From positions 38,723,211-38,787,210 of the forward strand of contig OX442314.1 in the NCBI GenBank assembly GCA_949358305.1: 64,000 nt of DNA. The letters are read 5' to 3'. How positions within the stretch are numbered: the first letter of the stretch is position 1; each line of letters opens with the position of its first letter. Positions 40,776 to 50,471 of this stretch are shown here, piece after piece. The notes under the pieces are model-generated. The model was not told the origin of the DNA. It made no database searches and worked only from the letters and a program-made list of their open reading frames with translations. The position numbers and the translations under genes were made by a program. Origin of the DNA: Strigamia acuminata. Taxonomy: Eukaryota; Arthropoda; Chilopoda; Geophilomorpha; Linotaeniidae.

Positions 40776-43040
40776 ATGGCAAAGCCTACATGTGAAACTG
40801 AATTCCAAGCCGTAAAGCTTCCGTTGATTACCGAGATTACTTTTAAAACTTTGCAGCGAGAACGGGTTTCTTCCGACGAATGGTCGCATTTATTTCATAT
40901 GGTGCACAAAGGTGTTGTGACGAACGATAGAGAAGAATCGATATACGAGAGCGCGGAAGAAATCGTTAAATCCACCATTAACCATTCGCTGGAAAAAATC
41001 GAAATCCATCACGAAGACGAAGCATTGATCAAAGCGTTCATCGCCGAATGGGGAAAAATCTTCGAAGATAGTCAAATTCTGACGGAACCGTTTAAGCCGT
41101 TGACGATTAAGAAATGGGAACACGATACCAATGACTTCAGTGTTCCGAAATTGATGCTGAAATCATGGAACAAAGATGTTTTCATCAAACTTGCGCCCAG
41201 CGTGCACACGAGCGCGATGAATCTAATCGACGGAGAAAGGAACGGCAAAGTGTGCGATCAAATCTTAATAACGAATTTACGCGTATCCGACGTAGACGCG
41301 TGCACTGATGACGACAAGTATTTCAATTACCGAGAAATGTTCGAAAAAGTTTATATCGACAGGACGCGGGCGTTTTATCAAAAAGAAGTGGCCGAGGTGT
41401 CGATGGCCAGCGGAGTCGTGGATTACATGAAATATGCGGATCGGAGATTCAAGGAAGAAATGACGCTCGCGAACAAATATTTGAAGTTGGATTGGGATTC
41501 GAAAACTTCGCTGACGAAAGTCTGCGCCGATCTGTTGGTGGTGCCCGTCCAGGACACGATTTTATCCGAACTCATAGAGATGATAAAGAGGAACGACATC
41601 GAGAATCTGCAGCGGATGTTTCGCTTGATGCATCGCACGACCGACGGCATCGCGGCCATGTTGAAGGAACTGGAAAAGTTCACTGTAGACACGTGTTTGG
41701 CGGAGTTGTTGGTCGCGGCAGAAACGGTCGTCGACAATTCTGACAAGTACGTGCAACGACTCATCGATCTGTTCAACCGGTTCGGCGAATTGATCGAGGC
41801 GGCTTTCGACAATGACTCGCGATTCATTTCTTCGAGAGACAGGGCGTTCAGAATAATCGTCAACGACACGACCATCTTTAAGTTGGAACTGCAGGTGAGA
41901 AACAAAACTTCGGCCGAGTCGAAATGCCCCGAGTTGTTGGCCAACTACTGCGAATTGTTGTTACGGAAGTCGCCAATGAGCAAGAAACTCACTTCGGCGG
42001 ACGTCGACAGCAAGTTGAAAGACGCCGTTGTGCTGCTCAAATACGTATCGAACGTCGACGTTTTCATGATCTATTACAAGTCGCATTTGACGCGGCGTTT
42101 GCTCTTGGACACGTCGGCCGATCTGGACAAGGAAGGAGAGATGGTGGGTTGGTTGAAAGACATCGGGATGCCGTCCGAATACGTCTCCAGGGCCTCGAAG
42201 ATGTTCAACGACATTCAATTGAGTGTCGATTTCAATCGCGACTTGAGAGAATCGAATCCGAAAATCAGAGACTCGATCAACGTCAAGATTTTCACTTCCA
42301 CCGCTTTGTCGCGACCAGGAAACAAGATGGCCGTGACGCTGCCGCTCGAATTGGAGGATTACGTGTGCGAGATGGAGAAATTTTACACTTCTAAGTTCAG
42401 TGGAAGGAAATTGACTTGGGACCATCAATTGTCGACTGCGACGATAACTTTCCTGAACGCAGTAGGAAAGTTTGATTTGGACGTGACGACGTTCCAAATG
42501 GCCGTGCTGTTTGCGTGGAACGAGCGTCCTAACGACCGAATTTCGTTTGAGGATCTGCGATTGGCGACCGAGCTGCCCGAAGCTCAACTGCAGAAAACCA
42601 TGTGGTCGTTGGTCGCGACGACGAGTTTGAAACGGAACGTTGTGTTGTGTGACCCGGAAGTGAAGTCGGCGTCGGGTTTCAATCGTGAGTCGCAGTTTTG
42701 GATAAACGACGAGTTCGCTTTGATTCGGAACGGAAAAGAGCAAAAACGGGGTAAAGTGAATCTGATCGGGCGGTTGCAGCTTTCGACGGAAAATAAAGAG
42801 GCGGAGAATGAAGAGATCGTGCAGTTGAGGGAGCTGAGGATGCAAGAAGCGCTCATCCGTGTTGCGAAGACGAGGAAGACTATTGCGAGCGATCAGTTGC
42901 AGATGGAGTTGGTGGTATTGTTGAAAAACATGTTTGTGCCCACCAAGAGGATGATCAAGGAGCAAGTCGAGTGGTGCATCGAGAATAATTACTTGAAGAG
43001 AGATGAGTCCGATTTCAACACATTATTGTACATTGCTTAA
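40776..43040 (+). CDS. Cullin-5-like scaffold of a ubiquitin ligase, intronless
   Basis: ATG at 40776; 754 residues (human CUL5 has 780), intact, no intron. It reads along its whole length like CUL5: MIKRNDIENL, FNRF..LIEAAFDNDSRF, NDTTIFKLEL, ESKCPELLANYC, KKLTSADVDSKLKD, HLTRRLLLD, FSGRKLTW, TTFQMAVLFAWNERP, KRGKVNLIGRLQL and the C-terminal MIKEQVEW. N-terminal cullin repeats bind the substrate adaptor (Elongin B/C with SOCS-box proteins in CUL5); the C-terminal cullin homology domain binds the RBX RING protein; the last 65 residues are the winged helix with the predicted NEDD8 lysine in VAKTRK (about residue 698). Intronlessness in a gene that normally has introns suggests a retrocopy. The intact frame, own TATA box and AATAAA (43104) suggest it is used. 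Confidence 0.92.
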   Translation: MAKPTCETEFQAVKLPLITEITFKTLQRERVSSDEWSHLFHMVHKGVVTNDREESIYESAEEIVKSTINHSLEKIEIHHEDEALIKAFIAEWGKIFEDSQILTEPFKPLTIKKWEHDTNDFSVPKLMLKSWNKDVFIKLAPSVHTSAMNLIDGERNGKVCDQILITNLRVSDVDACTDDDKYFNYREMFEKVYIDRTRAFYQKEVAEVSMASGVVDYMKYADRRFKEEMTLANKYLKLDWDSKTSLTKVCADLLVVPVQDTILSELIEMIKRNDIENLQRMFRLMHRTTDGIAAMLKELEKFTVDTCLAELLVAAETVVDNSDKYVQRLIDLFNRFGELIEAAFDNDSRFISSRDRAFRIIVNDTTIFKLELQVRNKTSAESKCPELLANYCELLLRKSPMSKKLTSADVDSKLKDAVVLLKYVSNVDVFMIYYKSHLTRRLLLDTSADLDKEGEMVGWLKDIGMPSEYVSRASKMFNDIQLSVDFNRDLRESNPKIRDSINVKIFTSTALSRPGNKMAVTLPLELEDYVCEMEKFYTSKFSGRKLTWDHQLSTATITFLNAVGKFDLDVTTFQMAVLFAWNERPNDRISFEDLRLATELPEAQLQKTMWSLVATTSLKRNVVLCDPEVKSASGFNRESQFWINDEFALIRNGKEQKRGKVNLIGRLQLSTENKEAENEEIVQLRELRMQEALIRVAKTRKTIASDQLQMELVVLLKNMFVPTKRMIKEQVEWCIENNYLKRDESDFNTLLYIA

Positions 43041-43103
43041 ATTCTGTTTTGTTTAATTTTCACATTTTTGCTACATTTTTAATTGAATCGAATTTTCTAA
43101 ATT

Positions 43104-43109
43104 AATAAA
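43104..43109 (+). terminator. Polyadenylation signal of the cullin-like gene
   Basis: AATAAA 64 bp after the stop codon, the normal distance for a short 3' UTR. Confidence 0.6.
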
Positions 43110-43973
43110 ATTTAAAAAAATATATGTATACATTTCAAAGTATTGCATCTGCATTTAAATTAGACTTAACAATAATAGTGCAATTTATTTATTGCTAATT
43201 AATTACATTGATTTATAAATAGAAATAAATAAATAACTTGTGTTGTCAATCCAGGTGGACGAGGGTCGGGGCACAGGTGTCTCCTCTTCGGTTGACAGGT
43301 TTACTTTTAAAATAATGAAGCTCGAAAATTACAACAAGTGCTAAATTTGCAACAATTGTTATTAACTATCTGAGGAGTATGACGTTGATTCTAACAAATA
43401 ATGATGCTTTTCCGTCGTCATAGCAACAGTCACGTGTTTACGTTCTTCATTCCATTTCGCTTGTTGTTTTCATGTCGTTCGGTCGTTTTCTCTCAGATTT
43501 CTGCATTTTCACAATTTCTATTCGATTTTGATCAGTTGATGAAGGATTTTATTTTCTTACAACCATGGAACTACGGTTGGATTTTGGTCCGATGGTTTAA
43601 TTGTAGTTAATATTGACTTGTCATAGAATTTAATTTTTTTTTGGCTTGTCATGGAGTCTAATGTATTTTTTCGTGTTCCATTTTCTGTGTTTGCTTTCTT
43701 TCGTTTCGATTGCAAAATTATTTATTTGTTTTTCTGTGGGTTATGTTAACATTCCAAACGGTTTTATGGTTGCAATAATTTCATTTTCTTCAAACGTTCC
43801 AAATAGGCTTCAGATTAATGTTTGAGTTTCTTTTCTTAGAAATTTATTTGTTGTTGTAAAATCCATCTGTAAAATCTATCTATGGTCACCCTTAGTGTTG
43901 TTGGTATTTTGGGACTGGACACAAGTTTTTTGGTTTTTATTTATTCCATCATGGTTGCTTGTGCAGCCGTCAG
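43110..43973. other. AT-rich spacer
   Basis: T-rich, no convincing gene. The plus-strand ORF at 43401-43610 is phenylalanine-rich low-complexity sequence. Confidence 0.35.
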
Positions 43974-44050
43974 CCTCACAAGCCTGTAATTTCCTAAACC
44001 TCACAAGCCTGTAATTTCCTAAACCTCACAAGCCTGTAATTTCCTAAACC
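43974..44050. repeat. 25-bp tandem repeat, three perfect units
   Basis: Units CCTCACAAGCCTG/TAATTTCCTAAA start at 43974, 43999 and 44024 with no mismatch seen. Confidence 0.95.
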
Positions 44051-44569
44051 TGAGTTCTTACACAAGGTGGATTCCTTAGCAACAAGTGTTTGCATTTTCC
44101 TGCATTTTAATATGCCTATTTTAACCCATTTGAATTTTTCCCTTCTATCATCTTTATATTTGTTATATTTGTTTTCTATGTTGGTTAGGAACGGCTCCTC
44201 TATGTCCTCCAGCAGCGGAATGTTGTCACCATGGAGTTCTTTGATCACAAATATTCCTTCAGTCAAGGGTAAAAAGGCCTTCACCTGAAACAGGTTTATG
44301 GTGACTCCATCGAAACTAACACTCCTCCTCTTTCTATCGTAAACGCACGACGACGCTTTCTTTCTTTCTCTAATCCCCGATATGGAGGTTCGATGGAGTT
44401 AATCTTGTCTGAATATTCATGTGTGCTCTCTAGTCTCTAGTAGTGTATGAATGATAGTAGATGGGGTCGGTTGATGTTGCTGATTTTCGGTTGGTCTTAG
44501 TGAACATATATCTCTAAAAATTTAAAAAAAAAATTTCTTACATTACCGAATTTAAAATCTAAAAAAATC
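44051..44569. other. Spacer with an unrecognised minus-strand ORF
   Basis: A 96-codon frame (43994-44284, minus) reads GIFVIKELHGDNIPLLEDIEEPF, acidic then basic. It has no family I recognise and runs into the 25-bp repeat, so it is not called as a gene. Confidence 0.25.
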
Positions 44570-45018
44570 AAATTGAGGTCCTCAGCAAGCATCACATTTC
44601 TGCATGGCACTGTTGTTCATGCCTCGAAGCAGCAGCGCCGAAGCAAAACCACATGGCTGGGCGAGTCCCTTGAGACGGGTCAAGAAGTCCTTAATAATCT
44701 CTCCAGTCTTGCTGACACACTTGCAGATGTCAGGCTGGGCGATCGGTTCCAGATGAGCACTCATGGTGTCATCACTTGCTGGTAATTCAGTGTCGATAAT
44801 TTCACGGGATGAGCAGCCTGCTGTAGGTCCCGATAAGCTTTTGACTCCATAAGCGAGAGAAGAAGTGGCTTGAGCTTGATGTCTGGGATGTCATTGAGAG
44901 TGCAAAATTCCTTCACTCTCTCTAAATACCTCTTTCAGTCGGCCACCGACTTTCCATAAAACGCACCCGGATGACAGCACACACACACACATTGTCAACC
45001 CAGTTGCTAAGGAAAACA
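44570..45018 (-). pseudogene. gag: Gypsy gag remnant (mag-like), E3 target
   Basis: Minus-strand pieces in shifting frames read KLKPLLLSLMESKAYRDLQQAAHP, LNYQQVM, KTGEIIKDFLTRLKGLAQPCGF and RGMNNSAMQK, the middle of a mag-type gypsy capsid domain. Stops and shifts separate them. E3 inserted at its upstream edge. Confidence 0.65.
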
Positions 45019-45956
45019 TGTCGTGATTCGACTTTGTGGTTAAGAAATACAAATACTTTGTCGGGACAAGCAATACACTTTATTATTAACTTAGGAATAA
45101 TTAATACAGTCAGATAAATGTATGATTGATGGTCTCGGATCCTGTTGCGAATACGAGTTGTTGCTAAACAATTAGCCCTCAATTGTTTAGACTTACACGT
45201 GGCTTCTGTTGTTGTCTAGGGTTATATTTTTTACACTTCGCGAATCGAGTCAGTCTCAATTCGCTTAGCAGTTTGGATGTGAAATCAAACGAGGCCTACT
45301 TCGTTTGGGACGCGTGGCGCGCGTGTTAATTACCGCCAAAGTGTTAGGTTGAATCCAAACTGAATCCGTCTTGTTCCGTACGCGTGGTGCGCAGAATTCT
45401 TTCGCCAATGCGTTCGGTGAGCCCAAACTAAACGAGATCCGTTTCGTGTGGAATACGTCTTGCGGAACACGTGGCGTACGTGATTTTCTTCGGCGATCGA
45501 TTGGCGATTCGTATCGATCGTGGATTAGTCCCGAAATTATGTTCGGTTGACACGTGTTTTCGAACAAACACGCGGGAATTCGCTTCGTGCGAATTAAACG
45601 ATAGATTCGGATATTTATTCTAACGTGGATTGGCCACGTTAAATAAATGCGGCTTGTTGCTTACAGTTGATTTTATCAGCGGGCACCGGTCCTCGATCAA
45701 TCCGATGAAACGGCCTGAAAGGTGAGGAAAGTGGTGCTCTTGCTGAATTGTGGTAACTGTAGTGTCATTTCCGGTCAAGCTTCGGTCTTATATACTGACC
45801 GGAAGTGACGTCATATATAGATTATTCTGATTATTCAGATCCGCAGAAATGCGAGACTAGTCAATCTAGTCTATTTCTAGTAGCGCTCCTGGCGGTCGGA
45901 TTCATCAACACGATAAATCTTATCAATTTATCTTCAGGTGATTCGGAATCACCACA
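45019..45956 (-). repeat. E3 terminal (3') LTR, long subtype
   Basis: 938 bp, minus-strand TGTGGTGATTCCG...CGACA. Relative to the 631-bp internal LTR it has about 310 extra bp (about 45241-45570), which contain a 100-codon ORF without recognised domain. Promoter-like TATA at 45787-45796, CRE palindrome TGACGTCA at 45806-45813, AATAAA at 45079-45084, all in minus orientation. Confidence 0.95.
45787..45813 (-). promoter_or_regulatory. E3 LTR promoter: CRE plus TATA
   Basis: TGACGTCA lies 9 bp upstream of TATATAAG on the minus strand. The same pair is at 59175-59201 in the 5' LTR, and a diverged pair in the internal LTR. CRE sites bind CREB/ATF bZIP factors. Confidence 0.6.
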
Positions 45957-46249
45957 CGTCCCTCCCCAAGAATAAACTATCGGGACCAAACCAACGTTTG
46001 CAGGTTGGCCAAGAAAACTACTTATTTTATGAAATAATTTACATCTGAATAAACTTTTTGTGATGAATTTAAAATGAGAACGAGAGATACTCAAATTTTT
46101 AAAATAGGTCAACATAACTGGCCTTAGTCTTGGGGATAACTGGTTATTCCAGTATCGCTGGACTGCTGAGTTTTTTCTCAGCTTGGTGATTAGTTTTTTG
46201 ATTAGTTCGAAATCTATGGGTGACGAGATTTGCGCAGACGGAGTTATCT
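45957..46249 (-). other. E3 region between gag and terminal LTR
   Basis: Holds a purine tract (GGGGAGGGACG on the minus strand, ending at 45957) and about 280 bp of noncoding sequence. The whole of pol and ORF3 expected here is missing. Confidence 0.7.
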
Positions 46250-49200
46250 TTATTCCGCCTGCGAACGCCAGTTTTTTGCCATGTTGTCAAATTTAGCGGT
46301 GAATTCCTTCATGATTCTCTCTTGTTCTTTACCGAGCATTTTCAGCAATTCTTCTCGCTCTGCAACTTTTTCGTTGACTTTTTGCTTTGCTCGTTCAGGA
46401 CAATCCTGTCGCCAATGGCCGTCCTCCCGGCAGAAGTTGCAGGGACCGCTCTTTCCTCCCTCTCGGTTGACTGGTCCCTTCGTGTACTCTCTGTAACAAG
46501 AAGACGAGATCAAATCTAAATGGTCTTCCGATCTATCCTCAGCACTAGACGTCTTTGTTTGGTAAGCGTTCCCAGGAGGCGGTATGGGGTTTGACCCGCT
46601 ATTATTCCTTTTTGATAGAAGTGGTTCGATATTTCCGTTTAGGTAATTCCGTGATTGGAGCAGCTTAGTTGAGTCTATGCTGCGCTCCTGTATTCGTTGC
46701 TGTCGAGCCACTCCTAGAGCTCGTTCTTCTTTTGTCAGATTTTCGTTATACCGAGCATTTACTTCGGTGTGTTTTTTCTCGACGAAAGCTAGGATGGCTT
46801 TGAAATTATCTCCTTTAGGAGCGTTCATTTCTCGTAGGACTTTGGTTGCGGTTTCGTTTAGTCCTTGTTCGAAGAGAGCTTTCTGAGCGTGTTGGTCAAA
46901 TGGTTTGTCCATTTCACGGAACAGGCTGTCGGCTCGTTGTACGTACTCTCTCAGAGTTTCCCCGGGAGCTTGCTTCATAGAGCTTACTCTTTTCTGGATT
47001 TCCTGGCTCGTCTCGCCATATTGGTTGTGGAACTTTATGACGAAGTCTTCCCAGTTTCGGGGTTGGACATCAGCGTACCAGTTTCGGGCTCGATTTATCA
47101 GCATTTCTGGTATCCCGCGTGAAACCATTTCGTCGGGTTCCGCTCCCAAACGATTAATCGTCAGGGCGACTTCGTCCAAAAACAAGTTGCCGGCGTTCCA
47201 GGATCCGTCGAACTTAATTAGTCTCAGGGTCGTCCACTTGATGTTGTTATCCTTGCGAGAATACAGCCATCGGTCCGCGGAGTAACGTTTCAACAATACT
47301 TCGCTTCGATCGTCTTCCTCGATCTCTTGGCCACGGCTTTGTTGAAGTTTTTGGTCCATGGCCCGAAGGAGTTCGTCTTTCATCGTCCGTAGTTGGTTGC
47401 TTAGCGAGTCAGTCTCACTAAGCAGCGGTGATGATCGTGGATTGTCGGAAGGGAGGCTTGGGTAATGCGTACCGTTGCCCGTCAGTCCGAATTGATTGTG
47501 TTGGAACGACGTTTGTCCTGATGATCCCGCGGTGTTCGGGTTATTCGCGAGGTCTTGCGCTATGGTTGAGTTATCGGGGTTCGCTTTCTCTGGAGCGGAG
47601 GTTCGGCTCAACTTTGTTCCGGGCGGTATCAGATCGTCCAGTCGGGTCCCCGTGAGGGCTCCGTCCACTTTTTTGATAAAAACGTAGGAGTCTCTCCCAG
47701 CATATGCTTCGGCGGCGTGTTTCTTTTCGAGGTGGTTTTTAACGGCATTAATCTCCTCGAGCGTCGGCATGGCTAGTTTATTACGACCTGCTTCGTTTCG
47801 TATCTGGTTCTTTTGATTTATACATCTGATTAGTTCGGCGTTAGGGTCGCTTGGGTTAGTATTACTGGTTTGGCCAGTTTTCATTGCGAATGAGTTTTTC
47901 ATTGCCCATGATTCAGCACCCTGATTATTTCTTCTATCTTGTATAAACGCCTCGTAGAGTTCCTTCTTGACTTCGTCCGATTCGTTTACGATACTGTCTA
48001 GTCCGGTGACTCGGATACTGAGGTGAGATGTCAGAGAGTCGATGCTTTCGCTGTCTGAAGTTTGCTCGTCGTTTTTCTTGACCGGGGGTTGAGTTGAATT
48101 GACCCGGCACCGTTTCTCTTCTTGATTTGTAGAGTTTTCGGCTGTTCGTTTTTCCGTTCTCTCGTTGACCAGATCGATCACCCTACTTAATTCTTCGTAA
48201 GGGTCCTTATCCTGATCTATCTCGATACCGTGAGCGCAAGCCACTCGCGTCACTTCGATGGCCTTTGCTACTAACTCCTTTGCTGAAGGGGATCGCTCTG
48301 GGGAATTCTGCAAGGAGTTTGTCTCCGAGCGTTGACCCAACCCATTGCTTAATGGCTGGATTTCATGATCTCTTGCCATTTCTCGTTCGATGATTCTTTG
48401 TTTTGCTAGTAATTCTCGGGCCAATTCTCGCTCCATTACTATTTGTTTTTCTTGACTCTCCTTGGCGGCGGCTGTTTGCCTCGCTTGACGTTCGCGAGCT
48501 ATTTCTTGTTCCATTGCGGTGACTTTTTTGCGGTGCTCTTTGGCTAGTTCTTCCATTAATTCAGCCTTTCTCTCCTCCAAGGCGTCTATTCTCGCCTGAT
48601 CAGCAATCTCACGTTCCATTTCGGCTCGTTTTTCTGTTATTTCTCGAGCTATTTCGCGTTCGAATGTGGCTCGTCTATCTGCCGCCTTTTCTTGCCTTGC
48701 CTGATTTGCTCGGGCTCGTTCGCGCAATATTGCGGTTTGTGTTGTGGTCGTACTATTGAAGAGGGTCATTTGATCTCTTTTGGGAATCGACCGTGGCGAA
48801 TTTGGCAGCGAAATCGATGGTGTTAGTGAACGATGAAGCGTTAATCGTTTCAATTTGTTTTGACGGTCGTTTTCATCGTTTAATCCGCTGTTGTTTGGGT
48901 CATTTGGATCGTCGAAACTATGGATAGGTGAGTCCTGTCCGTTTTCTTCGATTAGAATTTCGTCGCTATCTAACTCATTGGTTGGATCGTGGTCGCTATG
49001 GATTGGTGGGTTTTCGAATGATTTAGTGAAAATATTCTCTCCGTGAGAGGTTCCTGGTCCTTCGAATTCTCTGCCCGAAAACTGGAGCTTTTTTGCAATC
49101 GGGTTAGTTTCTTCTGTTGGAATTTCAGTCGAGTTAGTCTCAACTTTGTTTTCGTGAATTCGAGCTTCCGGCGTCAAGAGTGGATCGTAGACCGTTCCAT

Positions 49201-49285
49201 CCTGACGTTCACGTTCTTGTCTTTGCTTGTAACGTGTTTCACGATCGCTAGCGGTGGCTGCATAATTATTTGAATCCAATTTCGA

Positions 49286-49288
<3 letters not shown>
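46250..49288 (-). CDS. gag: E3 gag, complete, 3' module
   Basis: ATG at 49288-49286; 1012 residues, intact. Residues about 190-330 are a long charged coiled coil (repeated EREIAREI, EREIADQA, EQEIARER). Residues about 650-880 are the capsid-like domain (WTTLRLIKFDGSWNAGNLFLDEVAL in successive blocks, then EMLINRARNWYADV). A canonical CX2CX4HX4C zinc knuckle, CNFCREDGHWRQDC, lies near residue 960. The extended N-terminal coiled coil is unusual for gypsy gag. The ATG follows a 46-nt sense poly(A) tract. It is separated from pol by two LTR segments, so it must be expressed from the internal LTR or on a separate RNA. Confidence 0.93.

Positions 49289-49334
<46 letters not shown>
49288..49334 (-). 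repeat. Sense poly(A) tract abutting the gag ATG
   Basis: 47 uninterrupted A on the minus strand, the last being the A of the gag ATG. CAATTTCGA occurs on both sides of the run, suggesting that it expanded or was inserted between short repeats. Confidence 0.95.
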
Positions 49335-49335
<1 letters not shown>

Positions 49336-49399
49336 ATTTGACTCAAACAATTTCGATATCCCGGTATTTCTCAGTTTTGTCGTAAGGTTAGCAAATTCT

Positions 49400-49417
49400 A
49401 TCCCGGACGGGCCCCCA
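49400..49417 (-). other. E3 internal primer-binding site (tRNA-Pro)
   Basis: TGGGGGCCCGTCCGGGAT on the minus strand, 2 bp after the LTR end. One mismatch from the well-known tRNA-Pro site used by murine leukaemia virus. Confidence 0.85.
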
Positions 49418-49419
49418 CG

Positions 49420-49641
49420 TGTCGTGATTCGACTTTGTGGTTAAGAAATACAAATACTTTGTCGGGACAAGCAATACACTTTATTATTAACTTAGGAATA
49501 ATTAATACAGTCAGATAAATGTATGATTGATGGTCTCGGATCCTGTTGCGAATACGAGTTGTTGCTAAACAATTAGCCCTCAATTGTTTAGACTTACACG
49601 TGGCTTCTGTTGTTGTCTAGGGTTATATTTTTTACACTTCG
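49420..49641 (-). repeat. Partial long-subtype LTR (222 bp)
   Basis: Identical by eye to 45019-45240 of the terminal LTR, that is, its last 222 nt in element orientation. It breaks exactly where the extra 310-bp segment of the long subtype begins and abuts the internal LTR. Confidence 0.93.
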
Positions 49642-50272
49642 TGTCGTGATTCGACTTTGTGGTTAAAGATAATAAATAATACACTCGGGAATACAATATA
49701 TTTCAAATACTGCTTTATTAAAACACGCTTACTAATACAAATATAAGTCAAGATGTTTCCTGTGTTGGTCCTCGGATTCGGCTGCGAATACGAGTTGCCG
49801 CTAAACAATGGCGGATCCAATTGTTTAGTCCTACGCGTGGTCTATGTTTGTTGTCTAGGGTATTTCCACGTGTTATTATGAACACGCGAGAATTCGCTTT
49901 CTCGTGCGAATTAAACGAATATCGTTCGAATATTTATTCTAGCGTAGATTGGCTACGCTAAATAAATGTGGCTGTTGTACAGTTGAGATGGTCAGCGGGC
50001 ACCGGTCCTCGATCAATCCGTGAAACGGCCTGAAAGGTGAGGTAAATGGTGCTCTTGCTGAAATGTGGTAACTGTAGTGTCGTTTCCGGTCAAGTATCGG
50101 CGTTATATACTAACCGGAAATGACGTCATATGCAAATCCTTCCGATTATGCAGGTTCGCAGAAACACGAGACTAGTCAGTCTAGTCGGTATTTCTAGCGC
50201 GCTCTAGTGGCGAGTATTAGTAACACAATAATCACCGCTAATTACTTCTTCAGGTGATGCCGAATCACCACA
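49642..50272 (-). repeat. E3 internal LTR, short subtype
   Basis: 631 bp, minus-strand TGTGGTGATTCGGC...CGACA, preceded by the purine tract GGGGAGGGACG. Clearly diverged from the 938-bp LTRs in sequence and in lacking the 310-bp segment. It is the 3' LTR of the pol/ORF3 module. Confidence 0.92.
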
Positions 50273-50471
50273 CGTCCCTCCCCGAGAATAAATCATCGGG
50301 GTCCCTTAAATAAAAGGAGGAACAATATCTAATCATAAAATAATCTTTTTATTTAAATGATGATGAATGGTGCATAAAATATTTTACATTCTTAAATAAT
50401 TGATACGCAAACAAATAATAATAATTTCCTAGTTTGGAGAAGACAGTCTTCTCGTCACGATTTCTAATTAC

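Noticed and set aside
41961-42965. 334-codon minus-strand ORF within the cullin-like gene
   Set aside because: Antisense shadow of a strongly conserved cullin frame; no recognisable motif.
43974-44050. CRISPR-like array
   Set aside because: Three perfect head-to-tail 25-bp units without spacers in a eukaryotic genome; a simple tandem repeat.
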